Shown piece after piece: positions 9,062 to 18,300 of a DNA stretch of 18,597 bases. Source of the stretch: CAYOHR01 sp964512145 (GTDB lineage: Bacteria > Bacteroidota > Bacteroidia > Flavobacteriales_G > JALEGO01). Where the stretch lies: NCBI GenBank assembly GCA_964512145.1, contig CAZEIM010000049.1:1-18597 (forward strand), given 5' to 3'. Position 1 is the first letter of the stretch; each line of letters starts with the position of its first letter. The translations under genes and the position numbers were made by a program. The notes beneath the pieces are model-generated. The model was given only the letters and a program-made list of their open reading frames with translations, ran no database searches and had not been told where the DNA came from.

Positions 9062-9892
9062 TTACTCAATCTTATCGAACAATATTCCGGTAGCAAAATC
9101 AGTTGCCATGGTTTTAGCAATGGCTCCGGGCATATGTACAGTACTAGTAACACTTACAGACTCTATAGTAGGATAACTATGCCACAAGCGAGCTGTATTG
9201 GTATTAAAATGAATTGTTTTAGTACTACCTCCGGATACGGTAAGTGGAGTACCATTAAACGTAGTACTAAGACTAGTTACTATATTATTTACACCGGAAA
9301 ATCCCCCTAAGTGAAAAGCAAACCCACCATTTGAAGAGTTAGGCGACATTCCCTCTGCTTTTAGCATAATATAACCGGAGGACCAACTCCAAAACATGCC
9401 AGCGGTTACCGATAAATCACCAGTTTGAGCACCTGATACATTTCTAAGACTATCTACCCCAAAGGTATATTGTAACTCCGAATACTCTCCGGCTGGGATA
9501 TCTTTAACCGTTATTTTATTTAATAAGGTACACCCCGAAGCACACATTAAATGATAACTATCCGGAACTGTAAACCATGTTCCATCTGATTTTTTAAATC
9601 GAAGGTTGCTAATATAATACTTAAATGTAGAAAAAGTCAACGAATCTCCTGTTTTAGGATGAACATACATTTGCGAAAGCGAAAAAGGGGCAGCAGATGT
9701 TCCAAACACATGATTAAACTGTACTACCACAGTTCCTTCATCATTTGTGGTATCAGGATATAAGCAACTACCATCATCTTTTTTAGCTTTTTCATCAAAA
9801 TTTAAAGCTTTTTCATCGGTACATCCTTCTTTTTTACAAGAGAATACGAATACAGTAAGGATTACCCCTAAAACAATATTAATTTTTTTCAT
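9062..9892 (-). CDS. MbnP-like copper-binding lipoprotein
   Basis: A 276-residue lipoprotein: a short signal ends FVFSC, with C19 as the lipidated residue. Residues 23-46 form a motif common in Bacteroidota secreted proteins (GCTDEKALNF, then DDGSC), possibly closed by C24-C43. From about 54 onward it matches the MbnP family: an early strand with FNH (H61), the FSTFKYYISNLRF strand at 88-99, a CxxxC pair (C117, C121), MFWSWSSGYIMLKAEG at 166-181, HLGG at 194-197 and further His residues at 228, 238 and 253. In studied MbnP proteins a Trp is oxidised to kynurenine by the partner diheme enzyme MbnH, and this residue is needed for copper binding. W168 or W170 of the FWSW core are the natural candidates here. 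The diheme gene follows after 28 bp on the same strand. No methanobactin precursor or biosynthesis gene is nearby, so a general copper-handling role is more likely. Confidence 0.82.
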   Translation of the reverse strand: MKKINIVLGVILTVFVFSCKKEGCTDEKALNFDEKAKKDDGSCLYPDTTNDEGTVVVQFNHVFGTSAAPFSLSQMYVHPKTGDSLTFSTFKYYISNLRFKKSDGTWFTVPDSYHLMCASGCTLLNKITVKDIPAGEYSELQYTFGVDSLRNVSGAQTGDLSVTAGMFWSWSSGYIMLKAEGMSPNSSNGGFAFHLGGFSGVNNIVTSLSTTFNGTPLTVSGGSTKTIHFNTNTARLWHSYPTIESVSVTSTVHMPGAIAKTMATDFATGILFDKIE

Positions 9893-9936
9893 ACATTAGT
9901 ATATTTTAGTAAATATAACAATATAATTTTTCATGT
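9893..9936. promoter_or_regulatory. Short divergent promoter region between the MbnP-like gene and the Asp-box propeller gene
   Basis: Only 44 bp separate the two start codons, and nearly all bases are A or T. Any core promoters must overlap each other or extend into the opposite coding sequence. On the minus strand TATATTTA resembles the -7 element TAnnTTTG with one mismatch; on the plus strand only a loose TATAATTT is seen. No dyad operator is evident. The presence of promoters here is inferred from the divergent arrangement. Confidence 0.35.
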
Positions 9937-12429
9937 ATGGTGATCTTTATCACACGGTATGTATTTTTAATGATAATTTTTTACAATTCATTATATTTTG
10001 CGAAAGCCCAAGGAGTATTTCAAGAATATCTAAAGAATCAAAATACTGATTTTGAAAATAGATTAATCACCTCTCCTATATTAGAACAGGATAAGGATTA
10101 TAAAAATTTTAAACGAATGGAATATTTTTATGGGCCCAGAATGTACCCTGATAAAGAAATTTTACCATCTGACCTATATATTAAAGAGTATACAAAATGG
10201 AATTCGCAAGCTAAAACTAGTTTTCAGGCTAATTGGAAATATATTGGGTCAGATACAATACCTCATGGAAGTGGTGCCGGAAGATTAAATTGCCTTGCCT
10301 TTGACCCTACAAACCCTGATATTTTATGGGTTGGGGCTCCTGAGGGTGGATTATGGAAATCAACCGATGCCGGACTTACTTGGCAAACAAATACTGATTT
10401 TATTCCCAATATAGGGGTCACTTCCATTGTAATTAATCACCAAAACCCTCAAATCATGTATGTTGCAACTGGTGATGGATATGGATATCCAACACAAAAA
10501 GGAATTTTTTGGGGAGGGAAGTACTCTAATGGAATTATTAAAAGTATAGATGGGGGATTTTCATGGATACCAACAGCTTTTCAATTCTCTACGTTACAAA
10601 AAAGGCAAATTTACAAACTAACGATGGACGCCAGTAACCCTGATATATTATTAGCAAGTACCAACGATGGACTTTACAGGACTATAAATGGCGGGAATAC
10701 TTGGAACAAAGTAATAAATGATCAAATGCGTGATGTTAAACACCATCCAACCTTATCAAATGTTGTATTTGCGACCTCCTTTGGAGGAAAAGTATATAGG
10801 AGTACAAACCATGGTCAGTTTTGGTTTCCTATAAAGGAGTTTTCTGCTAATACGGTAGTTTTAGGAATGACTAAAGCATCGGACTCATGTGTTTATGCCT
10901 GGACATCTAGCGACCAATTATACAGATCGTATGATTTAGGTCAAAGTTGGTATTTATCTTCCTCAACATGGGAGTACCCGAATTGGTACTATCAAGCTTT
11001 AGCTGTATCTCCTATCGATGAAAATATAGTATTTACAGGGTGTATAAAAATGCAAAAATCCACCACCGGAGGCTATTCTTGGAATTATATTTCCACCAAC
11101 ATAAACTATAATAGTCCTAATTTTGTGCATGCTGATACGCGAGAAATTTTATTCCATCCAAACTACCCAAACATACTCTATTCGGTAAACGATGGTGGAT
11201 TATTTATGTCACCTGATGAAGGGTTAACATGGTTTGATTTGAGTAGGGGATTACATATTATGCAATGTTATCGATTTTCAAATTCAAAAAATAATCCGAA
11301 TATGTTTTTGGTTGGAGCTCAAGATAATAGTCAAAATTTATACAAAGACGGAATATGGAAAGCTTTTGAGCTTAGAGATGGAGTTGAGTCCGCTATACAT
11401 CCAAACGATGACCAAATGTTTTTTGCAGGATATCAAAACGGAAAATACTACAGAACATTAGATGGTGGTATAAGTTTTACTGAAATGCCCTACTTAAGGG
11501 GTAATTGGGTTAGTTCTATTGCAATAGATAATATGCAACCCAATATTGTGTACGCTTCTGCAATGGATGCTAATTACAAAAAAGCCCTTATGAAATCAAC
11601 TGATTTTGGAAACACTTGGGTGTCATTAACAGACACCATGATATTTACAGCATATCCTGATGGAATAACCATTTGTAAATATTTCCCAAATAACATTTAC
11701 ATGTTTACCGGATCTTACTGGGCTTCAGGAAGTATTAAAGTATTTAAGTCCAGCAATGGCGGTGGTTCATTTGAAAAAATCACTTCTAATTTACCGATAA
11801 CAGACGCTTATCCTACGTATTTAATAGTGGATGAATATGATCCCGATAAGCTATGGATTACTTTTTCGGGATATGATACTCCTCATAAGGTATATAAAAC
11901 AATCAATGGAGGTAATGATTGGATAAATATTTCATTAAATCTACCCCAGGTGCCTGTAAATTGTATCATAAAAGATGCTTCAAGCTATAATGGGTTATAT
12001 GTAGGTACTGATGTGGGAGTGTTTTTTATATGTGACACCCTTTCATCTTGGATTTCATATAACGATGGCCTTCCTAATGTTATCGTAAATGAATTAGAAA
12101 TTGTTGACGATAAACTTAGGGCGGCAACCTACGGAAGAGGCGTTTGGGAAACACCAATAATTCAAAATTCAGTAATTACAAATGTATCAACAAATAAGAA
12201 TACAAATTCTTTTAAAATATTTCCTACTATAACTCAAAACGAAATAAATATATTAGCTGATAATGCTTTGAAGATATCCATTTATACAATTTCAGGCGAA
12301 ATGGTATTATTTAGAAATAATAATGATAAAACTATCTCATTAAACCATTTAAATCCAGGGATTTATATTGTTAAACTATTAGATTCTGGAAATGAAGTAT
12401 ATCAACAAAAAATCATAAAAATAGACTAA
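9937..12429 (+). CDS. Secreted Asp-box (BNR/VPS10-like) beta-propeller protein with T9SS sorting tail
   Basis: An 830-residue secreted protein. A signal peptide (about 1-25, R7 then a hydrophobic core ending FAKAQ) supports the ATG at 9937. Starting at the ATG at 9970 would leave a weak signal with no basic n-region. About eleven Asp-box-like turns of the form S/T-x-D/N-x-G-x-x-W/F occur between residues 140 and 665, for example KSTDAGLTW, KSIDGGFSW, RTINGGNTW, RSYDLGQSW, KSTDFGNTW and KTINGGNDW. This indicates one or two beta-propellers of the sortilin/sialidase-like superfamily. The propeller closes with ATYGRGVWE, a usual ending in these proteins. Residues 759-830 are a diverged T9SS type A domain: FPTI replaces YPNP, while SIYTISGE and LNPGIYIVKLL are typical. 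No sialidase catalytic Arg/Glu/Tyr set is recognised, so binding or adhesion is as likely as hydrolysis. It reads as more AT-rich than the genes to its left. Confidence 0.88.
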   Translation: MVIFITRYVFLMIIFYNSLYFAKAQGVFQEYLKNQNTDFENRLITSPILEQDKDYKNFKRMEYFYGPRMYPDKEILPSDLYIKEYTKWNSQAKTSFQANWKYIGSDTIPHGSGAGRLNCLAFDPTNPDILWVGAPEGGLWKSTDAGLTWQTNTDFIPNIGVTSIVINHQNPQIMYVATGDGYGYPTQKGIFWGGKYSNGIIKSIDGGFSWIPTAFQFSTLQKRQIYKLTMDASNPDILLASTNDGLYRTINGGNTWNKVINDQMRDVKHHPTLSNVVFATSFGGKVYRSTNHGQFWFPIKEFSANTVVLGMTKASDSCVYAWTSSDQLYRSYDLGQSWYLSSSTWEYPNWYYQALAVSPIDENIVFTGCIKMQKSTTGGYSWNYISTNINYNSPNFVHADTREILFHPNYPNILYSVNDGGLFMSPDEGLTWFDLSRGLHIMQCYRFSNSKNNPNMFLVGAQDNSQNLYKDGIWKAFELRDGVESAIHPNDDQMFFAGYQNGKYYRTLDGGISFTEMPYLRGNWVSSIAIDNMQPNIVYASAMDANYKKALMKSTDFGNTWVSLTDTMIFTAYPDGITICKYFPNNIYMFTGSYWASGSIKVFKSSNGGGSFEKITSNLPITDAYPTYLIVDEYDPDKLWITFSGYDTPHKVYKTINGGNDWINISLNLPQVPVNCIIKDASSYNGLYVGTDVGVFFICDTLSSWISYNDGLPNVIVNELEIVDDKLRAATYGRGVWETPIIQNSVITNVSTNKNTNSFKIFPTITQNEINILADNALKISIYTISGEMVLFRNNNDKTISLNHLNPGIYIVKLLDSGNEVYQQKIIKID

Positions 12430-12438
12430 AACTATATA

Positions 12439-13173
12439 TTACAAATGTTTTAAAATATCTTGAAATGAAATTTTAGTAGAAACTGGGATTGAAGTATTGT
12501 TGTTTAAATAAATCAGAAAATTTTTTTTATCAATATGGTTAATCTTATGAATATTCACAATATACGACTTATGAACCCTTTTAAACTCTTTCCCCGATAA
12601 AAGCTGTTCCACGTTTTTTAGTTGCATGGACATCACAATTTGCTGATTTTTTTCTAAATAAAAAACCACATAATTATCATCTGCCTTACAATATATGATA
12701 TCATGTTCATCAACAATATATGTTTTTGTTGCCGTATTTAAGATGACTTTTTTAGGTTCGGAGGCCAAAGGAGATAATTGATGCATGAACGACTCGAACT
12801 TTCTTTGATAATCTTCATTTAAGAGTATTTTTTGTGCTCTATTAAAAGCCTCTAATAATTCCAACGGGTCAATGGGTTTTAATATATAGTTTAAAGCATT
12901 GTATTTAAAGGCTTGTAGCGCAAATGAATCTAAAGAGGTCACAAAAATAATTTTAAAATCAATTATTTTGAGTTGCTTTAAAATATCAAATGCGGTTCCA
13001 TCTTCGAGTTCAATATCCATAAACACCAAATGCGGTCTGTGTTTTTTTATCTTAAGCAAGGCATCTTTTACCGAGCCTGACGAATCTATTGAAATAGCCG
13101 GCTCATTATGTTGAAGAATGTCGGAAATATAATCTACAATTGGCTTTTGGTCTTCAATAATGAGAATATTCAT
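12439..13173 (-). CDS. LytTR-family response regulator
   Basis: A 244-residue two-component regulator. The receiver domain (about 1-118) has the acidic pair E7/D8, phosphoacceptor D53 in FMDIELEDG, T79 and the conserved K99-P100, so it should accept phosphate. A linker leads to a LytTR DNA-binding domain (about 141-244) with the usual DIIYCKADDNYVVFY and FKRVHKSYIVNIHKI segments. LytTR domains typically bind two 9-bp direct repeats on one DNA face. Its ATG overlaps the TGA of the upstream kinase gene (ATGA), so translation is coupled and the kinase is the cognate partner. A matching pair of boxes lies upstream of the kinase gene, at 15251-15280. Its 3' end faces the Asp-box propeller gene across 9 bp. 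Confidence 0.95.
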   Translation of the reverse strand: MNILIIEDQKPIVDYISDILQHNEPAISIDSSGSVKDALLKIKKHRPHLVFMDIELEDGTAFDILKQLKIIDFKIIFVTSLDSFALQAFKYNALNYILKPIDPLELLEAFNRAQKILLNEDYQRKFESFMHQLSPLASEPKKVILNTATKTYIVDEHDIIYCKADDNYVVFYLEKNQQIVMSMQLKNVEQLLSGKEFKRVHKSYIVNIHKINHIDKKNFLIYLNNNTSIPVSTKISFQDILKHL

Positions 13174-15182
13174 GTATGATATATATTGGGAGGAAAAAGA
13201 TACGAAATTTTAAACCCATTCACTATGCCCTGATGACTAATGTTTTGATTGGTAAAAAGAATTTTTGATTTATATTTTTTATTCAGTAAATAAATTCTTC
13301 GGTTAATTATATGCATTGAATATGATGTTCGTTCATCTACATCTGTAAAATCTTGAATTCCAGAACCATTATCTGTTAATTCAACACATAAATAACTGTT
13401 TTCTATGCGAATATGTAAGTTTATTTTTAAGTCACCGGATTTTGTATAGTGTTTAATAGAATTTTCGATCAGTGGCTGTAATAACATAGTAGGTATTTGA
13501 AATGCATCTAATAAAATATCTGGGCTGATATCCGTTTTAAAAACAATGGATTTACTGGTTACCAACTTTTGAATTTCTATGTAGTTTTGCAACAACTCTA
13601 ATTCCTTGGACAACAAAATATAATCATATGTAGTTGACTCTAATACACCTCTCATTAATTTTGAAAATATTGAAGAGTAATAATAACTTTTCTCTTTGTT
13701 GGTATTTGATATACCTTGAATATGCGAAATTACATTGGATAAAAAATGAGGAGTCATTTGCGCTCGCAAAAGCTTTTGCTCAGTTTCTTGTAAGGAGTAT
13801 AAAACTCTTTTGGTTGCATTTTTGGCATTCATGTAAAGCAAAATACCTAATAAAAGAATAATAACCATCATTAAAAACATCAATCTTACTTTAAACGAAC
13901 TATTTTGTTGCTTTAATGCACTTTGAAGTTTTACCTCGTTTAACCTTTCTTCATTTTTCTGAACTTGTACTTGCTCCAAAAAATCTTGTATATTTTGAAT
14001 TTGCTGATATCCATACACGGAATCTTTTAAGTGAGAATATAAATGAAGGTATTTTAAAGCCTCAGTAGCTTTGTTTTGCTGATAATATGCATTATATAAG
14101 CCCTTATAACAATAAATAATTAAAAGAGCGTTATTTTCTTTCAATTTTTGTTGTAGACATAAATGATAGTATTTCACCGATTGGTCAAACTTATTTTGAC
14201 TTACATATAAATATGCTTTTGCTAAATATGTATTAAATAATCCCGAAGTATCTTTTGCTATATTATTTTTAATGATAATATGATCCAACATTGAATCTGC
14301 TTGAGAAAATTGCCCTAAATCCATCCTCATTCTTGAAATTTCTAGCTCTAAACTTACTTCCTGATTAATATAAATAGTTTTAGAAAGTTTATCTTTCAAC
14401 TGAAACATTTGCTGTATAACATCTTCTGTTTTTTCCTTATTATAAAAGGTATATTTGAATCTATATTTTTGTATCTCCCAATATATTAGGCTATTAAGTG
14501 GTATATTTAATGGATGAATTCTCTTAAAATATTCTTCTGTTTTTTTTATACTTTCTTTTGAAAAGGCTAAAGATTCATACTTTTTTGCAAGTACTAATAA
14601 TAACTTTGCCTCGCATTCGGGACAGCTTTTATTAGACACAAGATCCAAGGTATTTGTCAAGAGTGTGAATGACTCGTAAGGTTTGGATAAATTAAACAAT
14701 AAATAGGCTTTTTTTACAATCGCTTCTGTATACAGAACATAATCTTTGTACGTTTTAATATTTTCATTCATAGATAAAATAATTTTATCCATGAATATTA
14801 AAGCTGAGTCAGAATTTCCTTGAGAGATTAAATTATCAACTACATATAATTCACATTCATATGTATAGTAATCTGGAGTATTTTTTAAATAAAAATATGC
14901 TGTATCAAAATATGGTTTTGAATATAAATACGCATGAAATATAAGCTTTGCTTTGTACAAATAAGCCCTTCCTACATCATGAAGTTGATTCTTTTGTTTT
15001 GCTTTAAGAGAAATTGAATCAGCTTTTTTAATTCCCCATTCTATTTTATCTCTTCCATAAATAGTATCATAAAATAGGCTTTCTATTTCTCGAAATTCTT
15101 TTTCAAAAAAGCTATTTTCAGCTTGTAGACCAAACAAGCTGTGTACAAGAATAAAAATAAATACATATAATTTTTTCTTCAT
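13170..15182 (-). CDS. LytS-type sensor histidine kinase with periplasmic TPR domain
   Basis: A 670-residue inner-membrane kinase. A signal sequence (1-21, ending GLQA) precedes a helical TPR-like periplasmic domain (about 30-390; clear pairs near 311-390 such as YLAKAYLYVSQNKFDQSVKYY), a coiled coil (about 395-428) and a membrane helix at about 432-452. The cytoplasmic part is of the His_kinase/LytS type: H479 in TPHFLSN, N574 in PLIENSIKH and D604 in TDNGSGI. Two departures stand out. The usual PHFLFN is PHFLSN, and the second glycine box, normally GIGL followed by xNxxxRL, reads SYSMHIINRRI and lacks its glycines. Phosphotransfer is still likely because H, N and D are intact. It is the first gene of the pair with the LytTR regulator (4-bp overlap). 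A TPR sensor suggests detection of protein or peptide in the envelope; the signal is unknown. Confidence 0.93.
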   Translation of the reverse strand: MKKKLYVFIFILVHSLFGLQAENSFFEKEFREIESLFYDTIYGRDKIEWGIKKADSISLKAKQKNQLHDVGRAYLYKAKLIFHAYLYSKPYFDTAYFYLKNTPDYYTYECELYVVDNLISQGNSDSALIFMDKIILSMNENIKTYKDYVLYTEAIVKKAYLLFNLSKPYESFTLLTNTLDLVSNKSCPECEAKLLLVLAKKYESLAFSKESIKKTEEYFKRIHPLNIPLNSLIYWEIQKYRFKYTFYNKEKTEDVIQQMFQLKDKLSKTIYINQEVSLELEISRMRMDLGQFSQADSMLDHIIIKNNIAKDTSGLFNTYLAKAYLYVSQNKFDQSVKYYHLCLQQKLKENNALLIIYCYKGLYNAYYQQNKATEALKYLHLYSHLKDSVYGYQQIQNIQDFLEQVQVQKNEERLNEVKLQSALKQQNSSFKVRLMFLMMVIILLLGILLYMNAKNATKRVLYSLQETEQKLLRAQMTPHFLSNVISHIQGISNTNKEKSYYYSSIFSKLMRGVLESTTYDYILLSKELELLQNYIEIQKLVTSKSIVFKTDISPDILLDAFQIPTMLLQPLIENSIKHYTKSGDLKINLHIRIENSYLCVELTDNGSGIQDFTDVDERTSYSMHIINRRIYLLNKKYKSKILFTNQNISHQGIVNGFKISYLFPPNIYHT

Positions 15183-15344
15183 GAAATAGCTATTACGAAA
15201 TAATCATCCAAAAAGTTTAAAAAGGTTTCAATTTATACGTAAAAAAAATACCCGTTTACGTAAAAAAAATACCCGTTTACTTATTTTGATTGAGCAACTT
15301 TTGTAGGATCACTATTCTTGCACTATAATTTAATATAGTATTTT
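15183..15344. promoter_or_regulatory. Divergent control region between the LytS/LytTR operon and the RHS gene
   Basis: This 162-bp region separates two divergent starts. It holds four A-tracts, at 15210-15214, 15219-15223, 15241-15248 and 15262-15269. Their spacings of about 9, 23 and 21 bp are close to helical phasing, so the DNA is probably curved. The tandem repeat described separately occupies its middle. For the RHS gene, candidate -7 elements are TTATTTTG (15281-15288) and AACTTTTG (15296-15303), each one mismatch from TAnnTTTG. Neither has a good TTG at -33, because that position is occupied by the repeat. This pattern fits an activator-dependent promoter. No convincing promoter for the kinase operon was found on the other strand. 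Confidence 0.5.
15237..15280 (+). repeat. Tandem 21-bp direct repeat with two LytTR-like boxes
   Basis: Two identical 21-bp units (15237-15257 and 15258-15278) abut exactly and are followed by AC, the start of a third. Each unit runs ACGT, a tract of A ending in TACCCGTTT. The box CCCGTTTAC therefore occurs at 15251-15259 and 15272-15280, with 12 bp between boxes and 21 bp centre to centre. LytTR regulators such as AgrA bind 9-bp direct repeats with a 12-13 bp gap. CCCGTTTAC agrees with the general LytTR consensus (W-M-M-GTT-N-R-K) at all but the first and last base. The gene for a LytTR regulator is part of the adjacent operon, so this is its most likely operator. The repeat itself is certain; the function is inferred. 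Confidence 0.7.
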
Positions 15345-18300
15345 ATGAAAAAACAGCTTTGTATTAGTTTTTTATTTTTATTCATTCGTTTTTTCGCTTT
15401 TAGCCAACTTAACAATACAAATTTTAACCCTTGGGAAATATATTTGCCCAATACACCCAACGCAAGTGCCTTTAATAAGTATGTTGAAATCCCTGTAAAT
15501 ACCTATACCGGTATTCCAAATATAGAAATTCCCATTTATAATATTCAAGTTGATGGTTTTTCTATTCCCATTTCGTTAACATACCACGCATCCGGTTTGC
15601 AAGTAAGTGAAGATGCCAGTTGGACAGGCTTGGGGTGGAACTTGAATGCTGGAGGAATTGTAACTAGAAACTACAGAGGAAAACCTTGTTATGATATTGA
15701 GGGAAATGACATGGAGGTTCCTACCTTTACACTGGATGATTATCTTTCGAACATGGGGAATTTATACAATACAAGCATTCAAGGCAATATCATCACACAC
15801 AATATCCCCGATAAAATTAATGGTGATTATTACACGCAATTCTCGGTAAGAAATCATGATATGGGAAATCTTTCCGTTCGCAAAAGCGATGGCTCTTACC
15901 TATCCTATTTTAATTGGATGGGTTATGCCGGAGCAGATGGAAATCCGGATATTTTTACGTTTAATTTCCCGGGTGCATCCGGTAAATTTATTCTGGAAAA
16001 TGGACAAGCCGTATTGCTTAAAAAAAGTGATGTGAAAATTATTCCCGGAAATCCTTATGGTTTTAACAATCAACCAAATACACAAGGATTTACCATTCTG
16101 GATGAAAAAGGAACAAAATATTATTTCGGAAAACTAGAAACTGTTCGCAACTATCAGGGGCAAAATTTAATTGCTTCCAACTATTATTTAACGCTCATAC
16201 AAAACATCTTTGGAAAAGAAATTGCTTTTGAGTATGAAACTCTTCCCAACACGCTAAGTTTACCGGTTGAACATCAAAATTCAAAATGGTGTAAGCAATC
16301 CGAGTTAAGTGCCAATATAAATTACCCCTATTGCACAGGATGTTATGAGCCAAGCAATGCTGACATAAATATCGATATTTCTATATCTCAATACGCTCCG
16401 GTTTATTTAAGTAAAATTATACACAATGAAGGCTCGGTAGAATTTATCACCTCTTCAAGACAGGATCATCCGGGTGAAAAAAAATTAGATAAAATACGTA
16501 TTCTAAACGTTCAGGGGGAATTAGTTCAACAGTATCAGCTCTCCTATTCCTATTTTGAAGGGTCACCTCAATATGGTGATCTTATTTTAGAACATCCTTA
16601 CCTTCAACCATTAGGGTATGATATCGATAGAAAATCTAAACGATTAAAACTAAATCAAATTCAAGTGCAGTCATCTACAGGCGAACTCATCCCTTATTAT
16701 TCCTTTGAATACAACAACACTACTTTACCCTACAAATCTGCTTATGCGCAAGATTATTGGGGATATTTTAACGGAGTGCATACCAATACCAGTTTTCTTC
16801 CGGATGTTAAAAAATATGAAAATTATAAACCGTTAGACCCTGTAATAGACGGAGATTACAGCATCTCCTATTTCTTATCTAAACTTCCTTTGGCCAATAA
16901 ACAGCCTAATGAAGACTTCGCTCAAGCAGGAATTTTACGTAAGGTTATTAATGCTACTCAGGGAGAGTCTTTTTTTGAATATGAAAGCAACCGTTATTCA
17001 AATTTTATTTTTGATGAATTAGAATATTTGGGTGTACAGGAATATTATGCTCACGATGATAACTCCGGAATAAACCCTGTAAGCACTCAGTTTATCCTTA
17101 CTGAAGACAAAAAAATGACATTTACCGTGCATTTAATATGTCCGAGTAATCCCCCTACCTACACTTGCGGCTATTTCCAAACGAACCCTGCTTTTAGCAA
17201 CGATGAGGCGTTATATGCTCGTTTATATTCCATTACCCCCGGCAATACTTTTGAAAAATTTTGGGATTTAAACACCACTTCCGGACAACAAAACATTGTT
17301 GAAAAAATCGATTTATTACCCGGAACATATGTTATGGAAGCAAATTTCCCCAACAGCATCCCTCCTTATCAGAATTTAGGGTATGCTTACATTATGACCA
17401 AAGAAATTATTTATGGCGATCCGGTAAAAGAAAAAAAAGGAGCCGGCTTAAGAATTAAAAGGATAGAAGACAGACCTAATACTAATTCAGACCCCATCAT
17501 ACGTAAATTTGTATACAACTCCTCTGACACAGTAAATTCTGTAAGTAGTGGGAAGTTAATGTCCCCTTTAAAATTTTTAAGTCTTACTCAACGAGAAATT
17601 TTTGTGGAATGTAATTTTCCGGGGGATGGTTTTACCTCTAATCTAAGCACTGATTATCGCAATATTTCTTTTAGCAGTAGCAGTTTTATTCCTACCTCAC
17701 AATCAGCCCAATCCTCATACATTGGGTATAGTAGGGTTACTGTATTATATGGAGATGAAGGTGAAAATGGGAAAAAAACTTATACGTATCACAACTACAG
17801 TGATGAAGTTGGAGGGTATAACGGACAGCCATCCGGAATACCGGGTATTCCAAATCCCTTAAACGGATATTTAATTTCAGAAGAAGTATTTAATGCCAAC
17901 AACCAAAAAGTATTATCCACTGATTTTCAGTATACCATAAACGAAAATAGACATATTTGGGGTATGATTGATGAGTTGGATTCATATGGTGGAGGTAATG
18001 CAAGCTCCTGGAATAATTACTTGCATTTTTTCAGAATTCCTGTATATACCGTTACTCTTCAATCTGAATCTATGACACAGTTTGGGCTTACCGTTGAAAA
18101 AGAATATCAATACCACCCATCTTTCCTTCACTTAAAACCTATTGAAACCAAAATAAAAAATGCGTACGGAACCAAAGATCAAATAACCCATACCATCTAT
18201 TCCAAAGATTACATTACAAATAACGCTTCAGACGATCAAAGCATTTCTATTCAAACACTTCAAGAAATGAATATAAATGAACCCATAGAAACCAGCGTGT

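Noticed and set aside
9034..9153. In-frame upstream extension of the diheme gene by 40 codons
   Set aside because: It overlaps the MbnP-like coding sequence and would bury the lipoprotein signal (FVLSC) in the interior; the ATG at 9033 gives a normal lipoprotein.
7993..9892. Methanobactin biosynthesis cluster
   Set aside because: Only the MbnP-like and MbnH-like genes are present; no precursor peptide, MbnB/MbnC or transporter gene is recognised nearby.
12899..13114. Plus-strand open frame inside the LytTR regulator gene
   Set aside because: It is the antisense shadow of the receiver domain.
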